DNA of 64,000 nt from Streptomyces sp. HmicA12 (GCF_000373565.1 NZ_KB891813.1:62001-126000), one strand, 5' to 3'. Positions 1 to 9,287 are shown, numbered from the stretch's first letter. Program-made: numbers and translations. Notes: generated by a model not told the origin, from the sequence alone.

Positions 1-97
1 AGATCGTTCTCGTGATCTCGTTATATGCAGCTTATGAATCCGTTCACCGCTCGCTGGCACGGAATTCTCCGTCCGGTCAGGGGGCGGGCGCGGTCGA

Positions 98-1240
98 TCA
101 CGGCGGCCCCGAGCCGTTCAGCCAGAACGCCCCGTAGCCCGCCGAGATCAGCGCGAGCCCGCCGACCACCCACACCGACCTGCTGATACGCCACCGGGCC
201 AGCGCCACCGCGAGCGGCAGCAGCAGGGGGAACGCGGGCAGCATCAGCCGCGGCTTCGATCCGAAGTACCCCGAGGAACACAGAGCAAGCGCGAGAACGA
301 TGCCCGTGTAGACGAGGAGTGGCACCGGCTGGCGCTGCCGTACCCCGATCACGTACAGCCAGATGACGAGCGCGACCCCGACGATCAGACCGGTCCCGGC
401 GAGCGCCCCGGGAAGTGACGTGAACTTGTCGGCGACGAACCGGGCGAAGGCCACGCCGCCGTCGAAGCCGTTGCCCCACTGCCCCTGCACGTCGAGATAG
501 CCGAGGAGCAGGTCCCCGGTGCGGTGCCCGACCCACAGGACGTACGCGGCCGCGCCCGCCGGCGCGAGCACCACCCCGGCCACGAGACGCCACCCCGCTC
601 GACGCTCGCGCCGCACCCACAGCGCGGCCGCCACCCAGACCGCGGCCACCACGGCCGCGCCGACCGGCCGGGTCAGCCCGGCGAGCGAGGCGAGCAGGCC
701 GGCCGTCACCCAGTGGCGTCGCAAGGTCGCGTACAGTCCCCACGCCGCGAGCGCCGTGAACAGCGCTTCGCTGTACGCCATCGACGCCACGATGCCGACC
801 GGCAGCGCTCCCCACAGGACCGCGAGCGTGATCCCCGTCCGGCGTCCGTACAGGTGGTCGCCGACGGCGAAGATCCCCCACGCCGCCGCGAGCGACGCGA
901 GCCAGCTCACCACCATGCCCGCCTGGCCGTACGAGAGCGGGGTGAGCTCCGACACCAGGCGCTCCAGCCAGGGCAGCAGCGGGAAGAACGCGAGGTTCGA
1001 GTGGACACTGCCGTCGGGCAGCGTCACCGACCAGCCGTACCCGTGCTCGGCGACCCGGGTGTACCAGAGGGAGTCCCAGCGCGCGGTCAGCAGCGTCAGC
1101 CAGCTCTTGCCCTCGGCCGCGCTCCACAGGGCTAGCGCGAGCAGGCCGAGCGCGCGCACCCCCGCGTACCCGAGCAGGGCCGGGGCCGCCCGCCGCGGCG
1201 TGGGCCCCTCTTGCCGGTCTTGTCGATCAACGTCCGTCAC
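98..1240 (-). CDS. GT-C type membrane glycosyltransferase (PIG-V/mannosyltransferase-like)
   Basis: A 380-residue polytopic membrane protein. Near residue 50 it has the motif RWDSLWYTRVAEHGY, typical of PIG-V-like mannosyltransferases, followed by about eight to ten hydrophobic helices to the C terminus. Family members transfer a sugar from a polyprenyl-phosphate donor on the outer face of the membrane; donor and acceptor here are unknown. The GTG at 1240 is chosen because the open frame upstream has unlikely composition and hydrophobic coding begins about 20 codons later. The gene is divergent from the exporter that starts at 1488. The 247 bases between them must hold both promoters, but I see no convincing -35/-10 pair. 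Confidence 0.8.
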   Translation of the reverse strand: MTDVDRQDRQEGPTPRRAAPALLGYAGVRALGLLALALWSAAEGKSWLTLLTARWDSLWYTRVAEHGYGWSVTLPDGSVHSNLAFFPLLPWLERLVSELTPLSYGQAGMVVSWLASLAAAWGIFAVGDHLYGRRTGITLAVLWGALPVGIVASMAYSEALFTALAAWGLYATLRRHWVTAGLLASLAGLTRPVGAAVVAAVWVAAALWVRRERRAGWRLVAGVVLAPAGAAAYVLWVGHRTGDLLLGYLDVQGQWGNGFDGGVAFARFVADKFTSLPGALAGTGLIVGVALVIWLYVIGVRQRQPVPLLVYTGIVLALALCSSGYFGSKPRLMLPAFPLLLPLAVALARWRISRSVWVVGGLALISAGYGAFWLNGSGPP

Positions 1241-1487
1241 GGCCCCGATTATCGGCGCTCGCCGCTCGGCTTCCGTGCGGCACCCCCTTCCGGCGAGTGG
1301 CGCACGCCACACGGGTCGCACCGCTCCATGAGAGCTCTGCCACGTGTCAGTGGCCTGAACTCGCGTACTCTGACGGCTCACTCGCCTTTCGCTGCGGGGC
1401 CGGGAGAACGCTCCTCCCGACCGGAGACCGAGGGACATCCCCAGCCCCCGGATCCGCCGAACGCGAGGACCACTGGGAGGTACGCAC

Positions 1488-3098
1488 ATGTCCGGGACGA
1501 GCACGGCCGCCGGGCGGCTGCGTGCGCGGCTGGCCGCCACGGGCGTCCGCACCAATCGCTGGGTCGTCCTTGTCGTCCTGTGCACGAGCCTGCTCCTGGT
1601 CGCACTCGACTCGACCATCCTGTACGTGGCTCTGCCCTCGGTCACCGAGGACCTCAAGCCCACCTCGGTCGAGCTGCTGTGGATCGGTGACGCGTACCCG
1701 CTGGTGTGCGCCTCGCTGCTGATCCTCTTCGGCACGCTCGGCGACAGAGTCGGCCGCCGGAAGATCCTGCTGCTCGGGTACGCCCTGTTCGGCGCGGCCT
1801 CCGCGCTCGCCGTGTTCTCCGACACCGCGCAGGTGCTCATCGCGGCCCGCGCGCTGCTCGGCATCGGCGGCGCGATGATCATGCCCGCGACGCTGTCGAT
1901 CCTGCGGGACGTCTTCCCCGACCGGCACGAGCGGGCCGTCGCCATCGGCGTGTGGACCGCGGTCGCCGCGATCGGCGCCGCCACCGGACCCGTGCTCGGC
2001 GGCTTCCTCGTCGAGCACTACTGGTGGGGCTCCGTCTTCCTCATCAACATCCCGCTGATGGCCGTCATGCTGCCGCTGTGCCGGGTGCTCGTGCCCGAGT
2101 CCAAGGGGCGGGCGGACGGGCCGTGGGACCTGTTCGGCGCGCTGCTCGCCGCGCTCGGTGTGCTCGGTGTCGTGTACGGCATCAAGGAGTTGGGCATCGA
2201 GCGCGATCTGCTGGCGCCGGGTGCGGTGCTGCCGTTCCTGGCGGGCATCGTGCTCCTGATGCTGTTCGTACGGCGGCAGCGGCGCCGCGAGCACCCACTG
2301 ATCGACATGCGCCTCTTCACGCGCGCCGCGTTCTCGACGTCCGTCGGCTGCATCGTCATCGCCATGCTGGCGCTGGTGGGCCTCGAGCTGATCGCCGTCC
2401 AGTACCTGCAGCTGGTGCTCGGGCTCAGCCCGCTGGAGACCGGTCTGCGGATGCTGCCGCTGACGTTCGCCGCGATGATCGCGGGCGTGCTCGGCTCCGC
2501 CAATCTGCGCCGCTTCGGGCCGCGCGGCATGGTCTCGTCCGGCTTCGCGCTCACCGCCTGCGCGGTGCTGCTGCTGTGCCTGATGGGCGAGCAGGACCGG
2601 CCGTGGCTGTTGAGCTTCGGCTTCATACTGCTCGGCTTCGGCTTCCAGACCACGCTGTTCGGGGCCTACGAATCGATGCTCACGGAAGCCCCGGCCGACG
2701 ACGCAGGGGGCGCCGCCGCCATCGGTGAGACCTCGTACCAGCTCGGCGCGGGCATGGGCATCGCGCTGCTCGGATCGGTGATGAACGCCGCGTACGCGCC
2801 CGGCCTCTCCCACGTCACCGGGGTGTCGGGGACGGCGAGCGGCGCCGCGGGGAACTCGCTGGGGGAGGCGTACCAGGTCGCCGCGCGGCTCGGGGGCGCG
2901 ACGGGGCACGCCCTGCGGGACGCCGCGCGCGCCGCCTTCGTGCACGGCCTGCACGTGACGCTGATCGTCAGTGCGGTGCTGCTGTTCCTCGGCGCGGTGG
3001 CCGCGCTGCGACTGCCCCGCCGGATGGAGTGCGAAGCACCGCCCGCAGAGGTCACCGCCCCGCGCAGGCCGTCACGCACCGAGTCGCCGGTCGTCTGA
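1488..3098 (+). CDS. MFS drug exporter, DHA2 (EmrB/QacA) family
   Basis: 536 residues, the usual length of 14-helix DHA2 proton-coupled multidrug exporters. The segment LVALDSTILYVALPS forms the first helix. Motif A GDRVGRRK follows helix 2, and the antiporter motif C is GAATGPVLGGF in helix 5. The ATG at 1488 has GGGAGG about 8 bases upstream. It stands alone and rightward. The substrate cannot be told from sequence; family members export dyes, antiseptics or the host's own antibiotics. No TetR or MarR gene lies next to it, so its regulator is not evident. A long degenerate repeat tract follows its stop. Confidence 0.93.
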   Translation: MSGTSTAAGRLRARLAATGVRTNRWVVLVVLCTSLLLVALDSTILYVALPSVTEDLKPTSVELLWIGDAYPLVCASLLILFGTLGDRVGRRKILLLGYALFGAASALAVFSDTAQVLIAARALLGIGGAMIMPATLSILRDVFPDRHERAVAIGVWTAVAAIGAATGPVLGGFLVEHYWWGSVFLINIPLMAVMLPLCRVLVPESKGRADGPWDLFGALLAALGVLGVVYGIKELGIERDLLAPGAVLPFLAGIVLLMLFVRRQRRREHPLIDMRLFTRAAFSTSVGCIVIAMLALVGLELIAVQYLQLVLGLSPLETGLRMLPLTFAAMIAGVLGSANLRRFGPRGMVSSGFALTACAVLLLCLMGEQDRPWLLSFGFILLGFGFQTTLFGAYESMLTEAPADDAGGAAAIGETSYQLGAGMGIALLGSVMNAAYAPGLSHVTGVSGTASGAAGNSLGEAYQVAARLGGATGHALRDAARAAFVHGLHVTLIVSAVLLFLGAVAALRLPRRMECEAPPAEVTAPRRPSRTESPVV

Positions 3099-3109
3099 CC
3101 GGGGGTGCG

Positions 3110-3750
3110 GGCCCGGCGGAGGCCGGTTGATTGCCCGGGGCCGCCCGTCCGGCCGGGGCCGGCTGTTGGACCGTGGCGGGGCGTCCGACAAGGGGCCCGT
3201 CCGACAGTGGCGGGTCTTCCGCCTGCGGTCGGCCGCCTGGTCGTGTGGGGCTGTCCGGTGGTGGTTGCCGTCCGACCGGGGCCGGCTGTCTGGCCATGGC
3301 GGGCGTCCGGCCGTGGCGGGGCGTCCGGGAAGGGCTCGCCGGACGAGGCCGACCCTGCCCGATCGTGGTGGGGCGTCCGGCGGGGGTGGGGCGTGCGCGT
3401 GCGGTTGGCTGCCTGGTGGTCGTTGCCCGTCCGACCGTGGCTGGCCGCGCCTGACCATGCGTGGCTGATGGCCCACGGTGGGTCGTCCCGTGGTGGTCGG
3501 TCGTGCGGCCGGGGCCGGGGCCGGCCGTCGGGCCGTGGTGGGTCGGCCGTGGGCGGCTGTCCGACCGGTTGGTCGTCCCGCGGTGGTGCCCGTACGACCG
3601 TGCCTGCCTGGTCGCGGCTGGTCGACCGGCGGTTGCCCGTCCGGCCGTGGTCGGCCGTCCAGCGGTGATCGGTCGTTCCGCCGTGACCGGCTGTTCTGTT
3701 GTGGGCGGGTGGCCGGGCGCGCGTGGGCGCCTGGTCGTGGGTGGTCGTCC
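3110..3750. repeat. A-depleted degenerate repeat tract between MFS gene and sflA-like gene
   Basis: About 640 bases with no recognisable gene. The + strand is made of loosely repeated blocks such as CGTCCGACCGTGG and CCGTGGTGGG with varied spacing. It is rich in G and T and nearly free of A; bases 3481-3540 contain no A at all. All six frames are partly open, but they encode only low-complexity Arg/Pro/Gly/Thr text, a side effect of composition. The tract ends at the terminator-like palindrome of the leftward sflA-like gene. Its origin is unknown; serial duplication and decay of a short unit is my inference. Confidence 0.7.
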
Positions 3751-3793
3751 GACCGTCGGGTGGGCGGGGACCGCGACCGCCCACCCGACGGTC
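3751..3793 (-). terminator. 17-bp hairpin at the end of the sflA-like gene
   Basis: A perfect 17-bp inverted repeat: arms 3751-3767 and 3777-3793 with a 9-base loop. It overlaps the stop codon of the leftward gene at 3792-3794. There is no U tract, as is common for Streptomyces terminators. It may also block readthrough out of the repeat tract. Confidence 0.7.
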
Positions 3794-4238
3794 AGCTCTG
3801 GTTGAAGAAACCGTCCTGCTGAACCTTGGCATCCCGGCCCGACACGATCTCCGTGTCCGCGGGGGTCAGCAGGAAGACCCGGGTCGCGACCCGGTCGATC
3901 GAACCGCGCAGGCCGAAGATGAGCCCCGCCGCGAAGTCGACGACGCGCTTGGCGTCGGCCGGCTCCATCGACGTGAGGTTCATGATGACCGGGACGCCGT
4001 CCCGGAACATCTCCCCGATCCGGCGCGCGTCCCTGAAGCTGTCCGGGGTCACGGTGCCGATGCGCCGGCCCGTCTCCTCCGCCTTGTCCTCGGCGACCTT
4101 CACGCGCGGGTCCGTCACCCAGGCGGCAGCGCCTGCGGCGGGCTCGGGGCCCTCGTCGTAGTCGTCGTCGTAGTAACGCTCGTCATCGTTGTCGTCGACG
4201 AGGCCAAGCCAAGCACTCGCCTTGCGCACCGATCCCAT
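3792..4238 (-). CDS. sflA: SepF-like cell division protein
   Basis: 148 residues: a short N terminus (MGSVRKASAWLGL) able to form a membrane-binding helix, an acidic Asp/Tyr-rich linker (residues 15-35), then a SepF core with VPVIMNLTSMEPADAKRVVD and FAAGLIFGLRGSIDRVATRVFLLTP. SepF proteins polymerise and tether FtsZ to the membrane. Streptomyces has SepF plus two SepF-like paralogues, SflA and SflB. This copy is not beside ftsZ/ylmD/ylmE, so it is a paralogue rather than sepF. I prefer SflA because, from memory, sflA lies near dnaE2 in S. coelicolor as here. The ATG at 4238 is preceded by GAGGAGGC. SflB remains possible. Confidence 0.8.
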   Translation of the reverse strand: MGSVRKASAWLGLVDDNDDERYYDDDYDEGPEPAAGAAAWVTDPRVKVAEDKAEETGRRIGTVTPDSFRDARRIGEMFRDGVPVIMNLTSMEPADAKRVVDFAAGLIFGLRGSIDRVATRVFLLTPADTEIVSGRDAKVQQDGFFNQS

Positions 4239-4605
4239 GGACGCCTCCTCTCACAGCGGTTCCTCTGAGTTCCGCATGTTGTGCATCCCAATGTTCATCC
4301 ATGATGCGGATACCGCGCCAAGTGGATAGTCGCCGCGCGGGGTTTTCGTGACGGTACTGGTGCAGAGTCAACACGGTGTTGCCCCGGCGTTCCCAAGGGC
4401 TGTACGGGCTCCGGCTGCTGACTGTGAGTGAAATATGATTCTTCGCGGCGTATGGGTGACCTCCGGTGCGTACGGGTGAACGAGGAAGCGTACGACGGGT
4501 CGATACGATGCCGTCGTTCACGGTCACTTGGGCCTCGACGGGATCCGCCGGTCCCGTCGACGCACCGAGTTGACGCTTCGTCATCCGGCGCACGGGGGAG
4601 TCGCC
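4239..4605. other. Divergent intergenic region, sflA-like / DUF5685
   Basis: 367 bases between two divergent starts. They must contain both promoters, but I find no pair close to consensus. The Shine-Dalgarno sequences are clear at each end (GAGGAGGC for the leftward gene, GGGGGAG at 4594-4600 for the rightward one). Short open frames here show no coding signature. Confidence 0.5.
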
Positions 4606-5910
4606 TTGTTCGGGATCGTCCGGCCCTGCAGCCATCGGCTCGGGGAACATCTCAAGACCCAGTGGATGGCCCATCTCTGCGGCCTCTGTCTGGCGCTGCG
4701 CGGTGACCACGGGCAGTTCGCCCGGGTCGTCACGAACTACGACGGTTTGCTGGTATCGGTTCTGACGGAGGCTCAGGCCGAGCGGTCCGGGACGGCCGGG
4801 GACTGGCGGCGGCAGGCCGGACCCTGCCCGCTGCGCGGCATGCGGACCGCGTCCGTGGCGCAGGGCGAGGGGGCACGGCTCGCGGCGGCCGTCTCGCTCG
4901 TGCTCGCCTCCGCGAAGGTGCGCGACCACGTCGACGACCGGGACGGGCTGTTCGCCCGCAGGCCGGTCGCCCTCGCCGCCCGGAAGGTCGCGGCGAGCTG
5001 GGGCCGGGCCGGGGCGCGGACGGGAACCGACGTCGGGTTCGACACGGCGGTGCTGCTCGACGCCGTCGAGCGGCAGGCCGGGATCGAGGCGCTCGCCGGA
5101 CCCGGTACGTCCCTGCTGACGATCACCGAGCCGACCGAGACCGCGACCGCCGCCGCCTTCGCGCACACGGCCGTGCTCGCCGGACGGCCGCACAACGCCG
5201 AACCGCTCGCCGAGGCGGGCCGGCTCTTCGGGCGGCTCGCGCATCTCCTGGACGCCGTGGAGGATCTGACCGAGGACGCCGCGTCGGGCGCCTGGAACCC
5301 CCTGGCCGCCACCGGCACCGGCCTCGGCGAGGCGCGGCGGCTCGCCGACGACGCCGTGCACGGGATCCGGCTGGCGCTGCGCGAGGTCGACTTCGTGGAC
5401 GCGAAGCTGGCGCATCTGCTGCTCGCGCACGAGGTGGGCCGCTCGGTGGACCGGGTGTTCGGGGTGACCGGGGCGTGCGCGCACGCCGGCGGGCACTCCG
5501 GAGGGCAGGGTGGCTGGGCGCCGACCGGGGCGCCCGGGAGTCCGTACGTGCCGACGGGATCGGGCGCGTACGAGTCCAACAATCCCTACGGGGGCGGCAA
5601 CCCGGGCGGCCCCGGCCCCGGCGGGTTCGGCGGGCCTGGCGGTCCCGGTGGGCCAGGTGGCCCCGGTGGCTTCGGTGGCGGGCCCTCCTTCCAGCCGCCC
5701 AAGCCCGGCAAGCGTGGCTTCCTCGCGGGGTGCGCCGTCGCCGTCGGGCTCTGCTGCACCTGCAAGGTGTGCTGCGCCGACGAGTTCGAGGGGCCCTGGT
5801 CGCGCAAGAAGCGGGAAGGCTGCTGCACCAACTGCGACTGCCCGGACTGTTCGTGCTGCGAGGCCTGTTCGTGTTGCGAGTGCTGCTCGTGTTGCGACTG
5901 CGGGCTGTGA
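4606..5910 (+). CDS. DUF5685 family protein with cysteine-rich C-terminal tail
   Basis: 434 residues from the TTG at 4606, which has GGGGGAG 6 bases upstream and gives the family N terminus MFGIVRPCSHRLGE. Residues 1-300 are the mostly helical DUF5685 domain, with conserved Cys motifs (RPC; HLCGLC near residue 25; GPCPLRG near residue 70) and many Ala/Leu helices. A Gly/Pro linker follows (about 330-365). The last roughly 65 residues hold about 21 cysteines in CC, CxC and CxxC clusters up to the terminal CDCGL. The function is unknown. Paired cysteines suggest metal or Fe-S binding or redox activity, which is inference. A short hydrophobic stretch (FLAGCAVAVGL) precedes the tail. Confidence 0.85.
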   Translation: MFGIVRPCSHRLGEHLKTQWMAHLCGLCLALRGDHGQFARVVTNYDGLLVSVLTEAQAERSGTAGDWRRQAGPCPLRGMRTASVAQGEGARLAAAVSLVLASAKVRDHVDDRDGLFARRPVALAARKVAASWGRAGARTGTDVGFDTAVLLDAVERQAGIEALAGPGTSLLTITEPTETATAAAFAHTAVLAGRPHNAEPLAEAGRLFGRLAHLLDAVEDLTEDAASGAWNPLAATGTGLGEARRLADDAVHGIRLALREVDFVDAKLAHLLLAHEVGRSVDRVFGVTGACAHAGGHSGGQGGWAPTGAPGSPYVPTGSGAYESNNPYGGGNPGGPGPGGFGGPGGPGGPGGPGGFGGGPSFQPPKPGKRGFLAGCAVAVGLCCTCKVCCADEFEGPWSRKKREGCCTNCDCPDCSCCEACSCCECCSCCDCGL

Positions 5911-6103
5911 GGCAGTGGCCCTGTATACGAGGCCGAGGGGGCCGAACGCCGGTGGCCGGGTCACCTGCGTGCCTTCGATGAGGCTGTTTCCGGGGCGTAA
6001 AACAAACACATGATCCGGTGACCGCAGTGCGAGAGATGTCGTTGGCCGGGCGCAGAAGCAGCGTTTCTGCCCCATCAACTGGCCCTCTCCATAAGGCACT
6101 TCA

Positions 6104-8491
6104 GTGGATCTCCAATCGCCGGCCTGGTTCAAGGCCGTCTCGTCCGGGACGGCCTCGTCCCGGACAGCCCCGTCCAAACCCAGAACCAACAGGACCATCC
6201 GTACGCGGCTGCTGCGCATCCTCGGACTCGCGCTCGCCGTGCTCCTCGCCCTCCTCGGGGTCTTCGCCGCCGAGCAGATCTCCGGCTACCGGGGCGCCTC
6301 CGCCACCGCGGCCAACGCACGCCTGGAGATCACCCTGCAGGGGCTCGTCCACGAGATGCAGAAGGAGCGTGGACTCACCACCGGATACGTCGGCGGCGTC
6401 CGCCAGTTCAGCGCCAAGCTGCCCGCCCAGCGCAAGGCCACCGACACCGCCCGCACCGCCCTGGAGGACGCGCTCGCCCGGGACGGCGGGTCCGCCGAGG
6501 CGCAGGACGCGCTCGGGCGGCTCGGCGGGCTCGCCAAGATCCGCAGGAGCGCGGACGGCGGCACGGGGCAGGTCAAGGCCACCTTCGACTACTTCACCGA
6601 CACCATCGCCGAGCTGGTCAGGGCCGGCCGCGGCCTCGGCGACGTGGACGACGCGCGGCTGCGCGACGCCTACCAGTCGCTCCAGGTCCTGGGCACCGCC
6701 AAGGAGTTCATGGGCCAGGAGCGCGCCATCGTGCTCGGCTCCGTGCGGGCCGGCGGGCACTTCCGCGGTACCGACTACAGCCGGTTCATGGAGATCAGGT
6801 CCGGCCGGCTCGCCGCGCTGACCTCCTTCCCGCGCACCGCGACCGAGGCACAGCGGCACCGGCTCGCCGCCGCCTTCGCCACCCCCGACGCCGAGCGCGC
6901 CCTGGTGTACGAGTCGACCGCCGTGCGCGGCGCGGGCCGGCTCGCCGCCCGTGACGTCCCGCCCATGGCCTGGTGGGACACGATGACGTCGACCATCAAC
7001 GGGCTGCGCGACGTGCAGATCTCGATCGGTGCCGACGTCGAGGCGCGGGCCGCCGAACTGGAGAGCGCGGCCCAGCGCGACCTGCTGCTCTTCGTGCTGC
7101 TCGCGCTCGCCGTGATCGGCGCCCTCGGCGCCCTCGCCTACGACTGTGTACGGTCCGTCTCCGCGCCGCTCAGCGGGCTCGCCCAGGAGGCCCGCGAGGT
7201 CGCCGGGGTCCGGCTGCCGCGGGCCGTCGCCGATGTGCAGGCCGCGTCCGGCGGCGCGGCGCCCGCACCGCCCGCGCCGCTCGGGCTCGACGCCCGGGCC
7301 GGCGCCGAGGTGCGCGAGGTGGCCGACGCCTTCGACAAGGTGCAGCGCGCCGCTTTCGACCTGGCCACCGAGCAGGCCGTGCTGCGCAGGAACGCCACCG
7401 AGTCGCTGGTCAGTCTCGGCCGGCGCAACCAGAACCTGGTGCGTCGTCAGATCGGCTTCATCAACAAGCTGGAGCACGAGGACGCCGACCCGGACACCCT
7501 TGCCAACCTGTTCGAACTCGACCACCTGGCCACCCGTATGCGCCGCAACGCCGAATCGCTGCTCGTGCTCGCCGGGGAGTCGAGCCCCAGGACCTGGGCG
7601 ACCCCGCTGTCCGTCACGGACGTGCTGCGGGCCTCCCTCTCCGAGGTGGAGGAGTATCGCCGCGTCACCCTGCGCCGGGTCGAGCCCACGCAGGTATCCG
7701 GCTCCGTCGTCGCCGAACTCGCCCACCTGCTGGCCGAGTTGGTGGAGAACGCGCTGAGCTTCTCGCCGCCGGACTCGGACGTGGAGATCGAGGGGCGGCG
7801 CACCAGCGCCGGCTATCTCATCGCCATCGTCGACCACGGGCTCGGCATGGACACCCAGGCCCTCGCCGAGGCCAACGTGCGGCTCTCCGGCACCGCCAGT
7901 TTCATGGCCGAACCCACCCGGTTCCTCGGCCACTTCGTGGTCGGCGCGCTCGCCCGCAAGTGCGGCATCGAGGTGCGGCTCGGTGAGGCGCCCGCCGCCG
8001 GTGTGGTGGCCCGGGTGCTGATCCCCGCCACGCTCCTCACCGAGTCGGACGCGTCGGCACCGAAGACGGTGACACCGAAGGCGGCGGCCGCGAAGGCGAT
8101 GGCGGAGGAAGCCGCTGCCGACGCGGCCGATGCCCTGCTGCCCTCCCCGCGCAAGGAGTTGGCGCCGACCGGAGCCGCCCCCGCGGCCAGGTCCGCGTCC
8201 GCGTCCTCCTCCGCTTCCTCCTCCGCGCCCGCCTCGTCGGCCGCCCGCACCCGCAACGGGCTCGTCAAGCGCCCGCAGCGCAGCTCCATCGCGAAGGCCG
8301 TGAACGAGACCGGTGCGTCCACCCGGCCCGCCCCCGAGGCGCCCGCCGTGGAACGGAGCCCCGAGGACGTCTCCGGAATGCTGTCCGGGCTGCGCAGTGC
8401 CCATATGCGCGGCGGTATCAGCGTGGAGCGGGAACGGGCCGCCCAAGAAGGAGCCAAGCAGGAGACCGGCGAAGGGCAGGGCGACAAGTGA
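6104..8491 (+). CDS. cvnA: Conservon sensor kinase-like protein CvnA (nitrate/nitrite-sensing domain)
   Basis: 795 residues from GTG at 6104. Order: cytoplasmic N terminus, TM1 (about 36-56), extracytoplasmic NIT-type helical sensor domain with HEMQKERGLTTGY (about 80-300), TM2 (about 326-347), HAMP-like linker, helical segment with LFELDHLATRMRRNAES, then a HATPase domain with N box ELVENALSFSPPD near residue 545 and a G box near 585. The Ala/Ser/Lys-rich C-terminal 150 residues look disordered. CvnA proteins are membrane platforms for the CvnB/C/D partners; they lack a response-regulator partner, and kinase activity is uncertain. The stop overlaps the cvnB start (GTGA). Confidence 0.9.
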   Translation: MDLQSPAWFKAVSSGTASSRTAPSKPRTNRTIRTRLLRILGLALAVLLALLGVFAAEQISGYRGASATAANARLEITLQGLVHEMQKERGLTTGYVGGVRQFSAKLPAQRKATDTARTALEDALARDGGSAEAQDALGRLGGLAKIRRSADGGTGQVKATFDYFTDTIAELVRAGRGLGDVDDARLRDAYQSLQVLGTAKEFMGQERAIVLGSVRAGGHFRGTDYSRFMEIRSGRLAALTSFPRTATEAQRHRLAAAFATPDAERALVYESTAVRGAGRLAARDVPPMAWWDTMTSTINGLRDVQISIGADVEARAAELESAAQRDLLLFVLLALAVIGALGALAYDCVRSVSAPLSGLAQEAREVAGVRLPRAVADVQAASGGAAPAPPAPLGLDARAGAEVREVADAFDKVQRAAFDLATEQAVLRRNATESLVSLGRRNQNLVRRQIGFINKLEHEDADPDTLANLFELDHLATRMRRNAESLLVLAGESSPRTWATPLSVTDVLRASLSEVEEYRRVTLRRVEPTQVSGSVVAELAHLLAELVENALSFSPPDSDVEIEGRRTSAGYLIAIVDHGLGMDTQALAEANVRLSGTASFMAEPTRFLGHFVVGALARKCGIEVRLGEAPAAGVVARVLIPATLLTESDASAPKTVTPKAAAAKAMAEEAAADAADALLPSPRKELAPTGAAPAARSASASSSASSSAPASSAARTRNGLVKRPQRSSIAKAVNETGASTRPAPEAPAVERSPEDVSGMLSGLRSAHMRGGISVERERAAQEGAKQETGEGQGDK

Positions 8492-8916
8492 CCACCGTCG
8501 ACATGCGGGGCGACTCGCAGACCTTCAACTGGCTGCTCGCCAACTTCGTCCGCCACACCGACGGAGTGCGGGACGCCGTCGCCGTGTCGTCGGACGGGCT
8601 GCTCATCGCCGTGTCCGAGGGCCTCGGGCGGACCGAGGCCGACCATCTGGCCGCCATCGTCTCCGGACTCTCCAGCCTCGCGCGCAGCGCGTCCAAGCGG
8701 TACAGCTTCGACGGGGTGAAGCTCATCATGATCGAGATGGGGCGCGGCTTCCTGCTCGTCTCCGCGATCCGGGACGGCTCCTGCCTCGGGGTGCTCGCCG
8801 ACAGCAGCGGTGAACTCGGGCTCGTGGGCTACGAGATGGCCGTGCTCGCCGAGCGCGCCGGGGACCTGCTCACGCCCGCGCTCATCGCCGACCTGCGGGA
8901 GACGCTGCCGCGATGA
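8488..8916 (+). CDS. cvnB: Conservon roadblock/LC7 protein CvnB
   Basis: 142 residues with the roadblock/LC7 fold: FNWLLANFVRHTDGVRDAVAVSSDGLLIAVSEGL, then an alternating strand/helix pattern to the end. Roadblock proteins dimerise and act as partners or activators of small GTPases, here presumably CvnD, at the membrane with CvnA. The GTG start at 8488 overlaps the cvnA stop by four bases, so translation is probably coupled. Its own start overlaps the next gene in the same way (ATGA at 8913). Confidence 0.92.
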   Translation: MTTVDMRGDSQTFNWLLANFVRHTDGVRDAVAVSSDGLLIAVSEGLGRTEADHLAAIVSGLSSLARSASKRYSFDGVKLIMIEMGRGFLLVSAIRDGSCLGVLADSSGELGLVGYEMAVLAERAGDLLTPALIADLRETLPR

Positions 8917-9287
8917 GCGAGTCCAGCGGGTCCGGCGGGCCCGGTGAGAGCGGTGAGTCCTTGGAAGCGTTCGTACGCCCCTTCATCATCACCGGCGGGC
9001 GCGCGCTGCCCGCCCAGGCCGATCTGCGCCTGGAGACCCTCGTGGTCGCGGTGGGCGTCCCGGACGGCGGCGCGGTGCCGCTCGCGTTCGAGCACCAGCG
9101 CATCGTGACGATCTGTCGGGAACCCACCACGGTCGCCCACGTGGCCGAGGCCATCGGCGTGCCGCTCGGTGTCGCCAAGGTGCTCATCGCCGACCTCGTC
9201 GTCGGCGGCCGGCTGTCCTGCTCGCAGCCTGCCGAGCTGCCGCTCCATACGCTCGAAAGGATCAGGGACCATGTCAGGGCGCTCTGA
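8913..9287 (+). CDS. cvnC: Conservon DUF742 protein CvnC
   Basis: 124 residues of the DUF742 family: VRPFIITGGRALPAQADLRLE at residues 17-38, then a winged-helix-like part with IVTICREPTTVAHVAEAIGV and VAKVLIADLVVGGRLSC. Members occur almost only in conservons between the roadblock protein and the GTPase. The winged-helix part may contact protein or DNA; the role is not established. The ATG at 8913 overlaps the cvnB stop, and the end overlaps the start of cvnD at 9271 by 17 bases. Confidence 0.9.
   Translation: MSESSGSGGPGESGESLEAFVRPFIITGGRALPAQADLRLETLVVAVGVPDGGAVPLAFEHQRIVTICREPTTVAHVAEAIGVPLGVAKVLIADLVVGGRLSCSQPAELPLHTLERIRDHVRAL

Noticed and set aside
1..97. End of another gene at the left edge
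   Set aside because: No open frame with coding character enters from the left; the 97 bases look like plain intergenic DNA downstream of the glycosyltransferase.
1347..2954. Long minus-strand open frame opposite the MFS gene
   Set aside because: It mirrors the MFS codons; its product is low-complexity Arg/Gln/His/Glu text without domain motifs, the usual effect of G/C-rich third positions.
2666..3832. 388-codon minus-strand frame through the repeat tract, plus several + frames there
   Set aside because: The products are repeated Arg/Pro/Thr/Gly strings caused by biased composition; no RBS, no conserved block, and all frames are similarly open.
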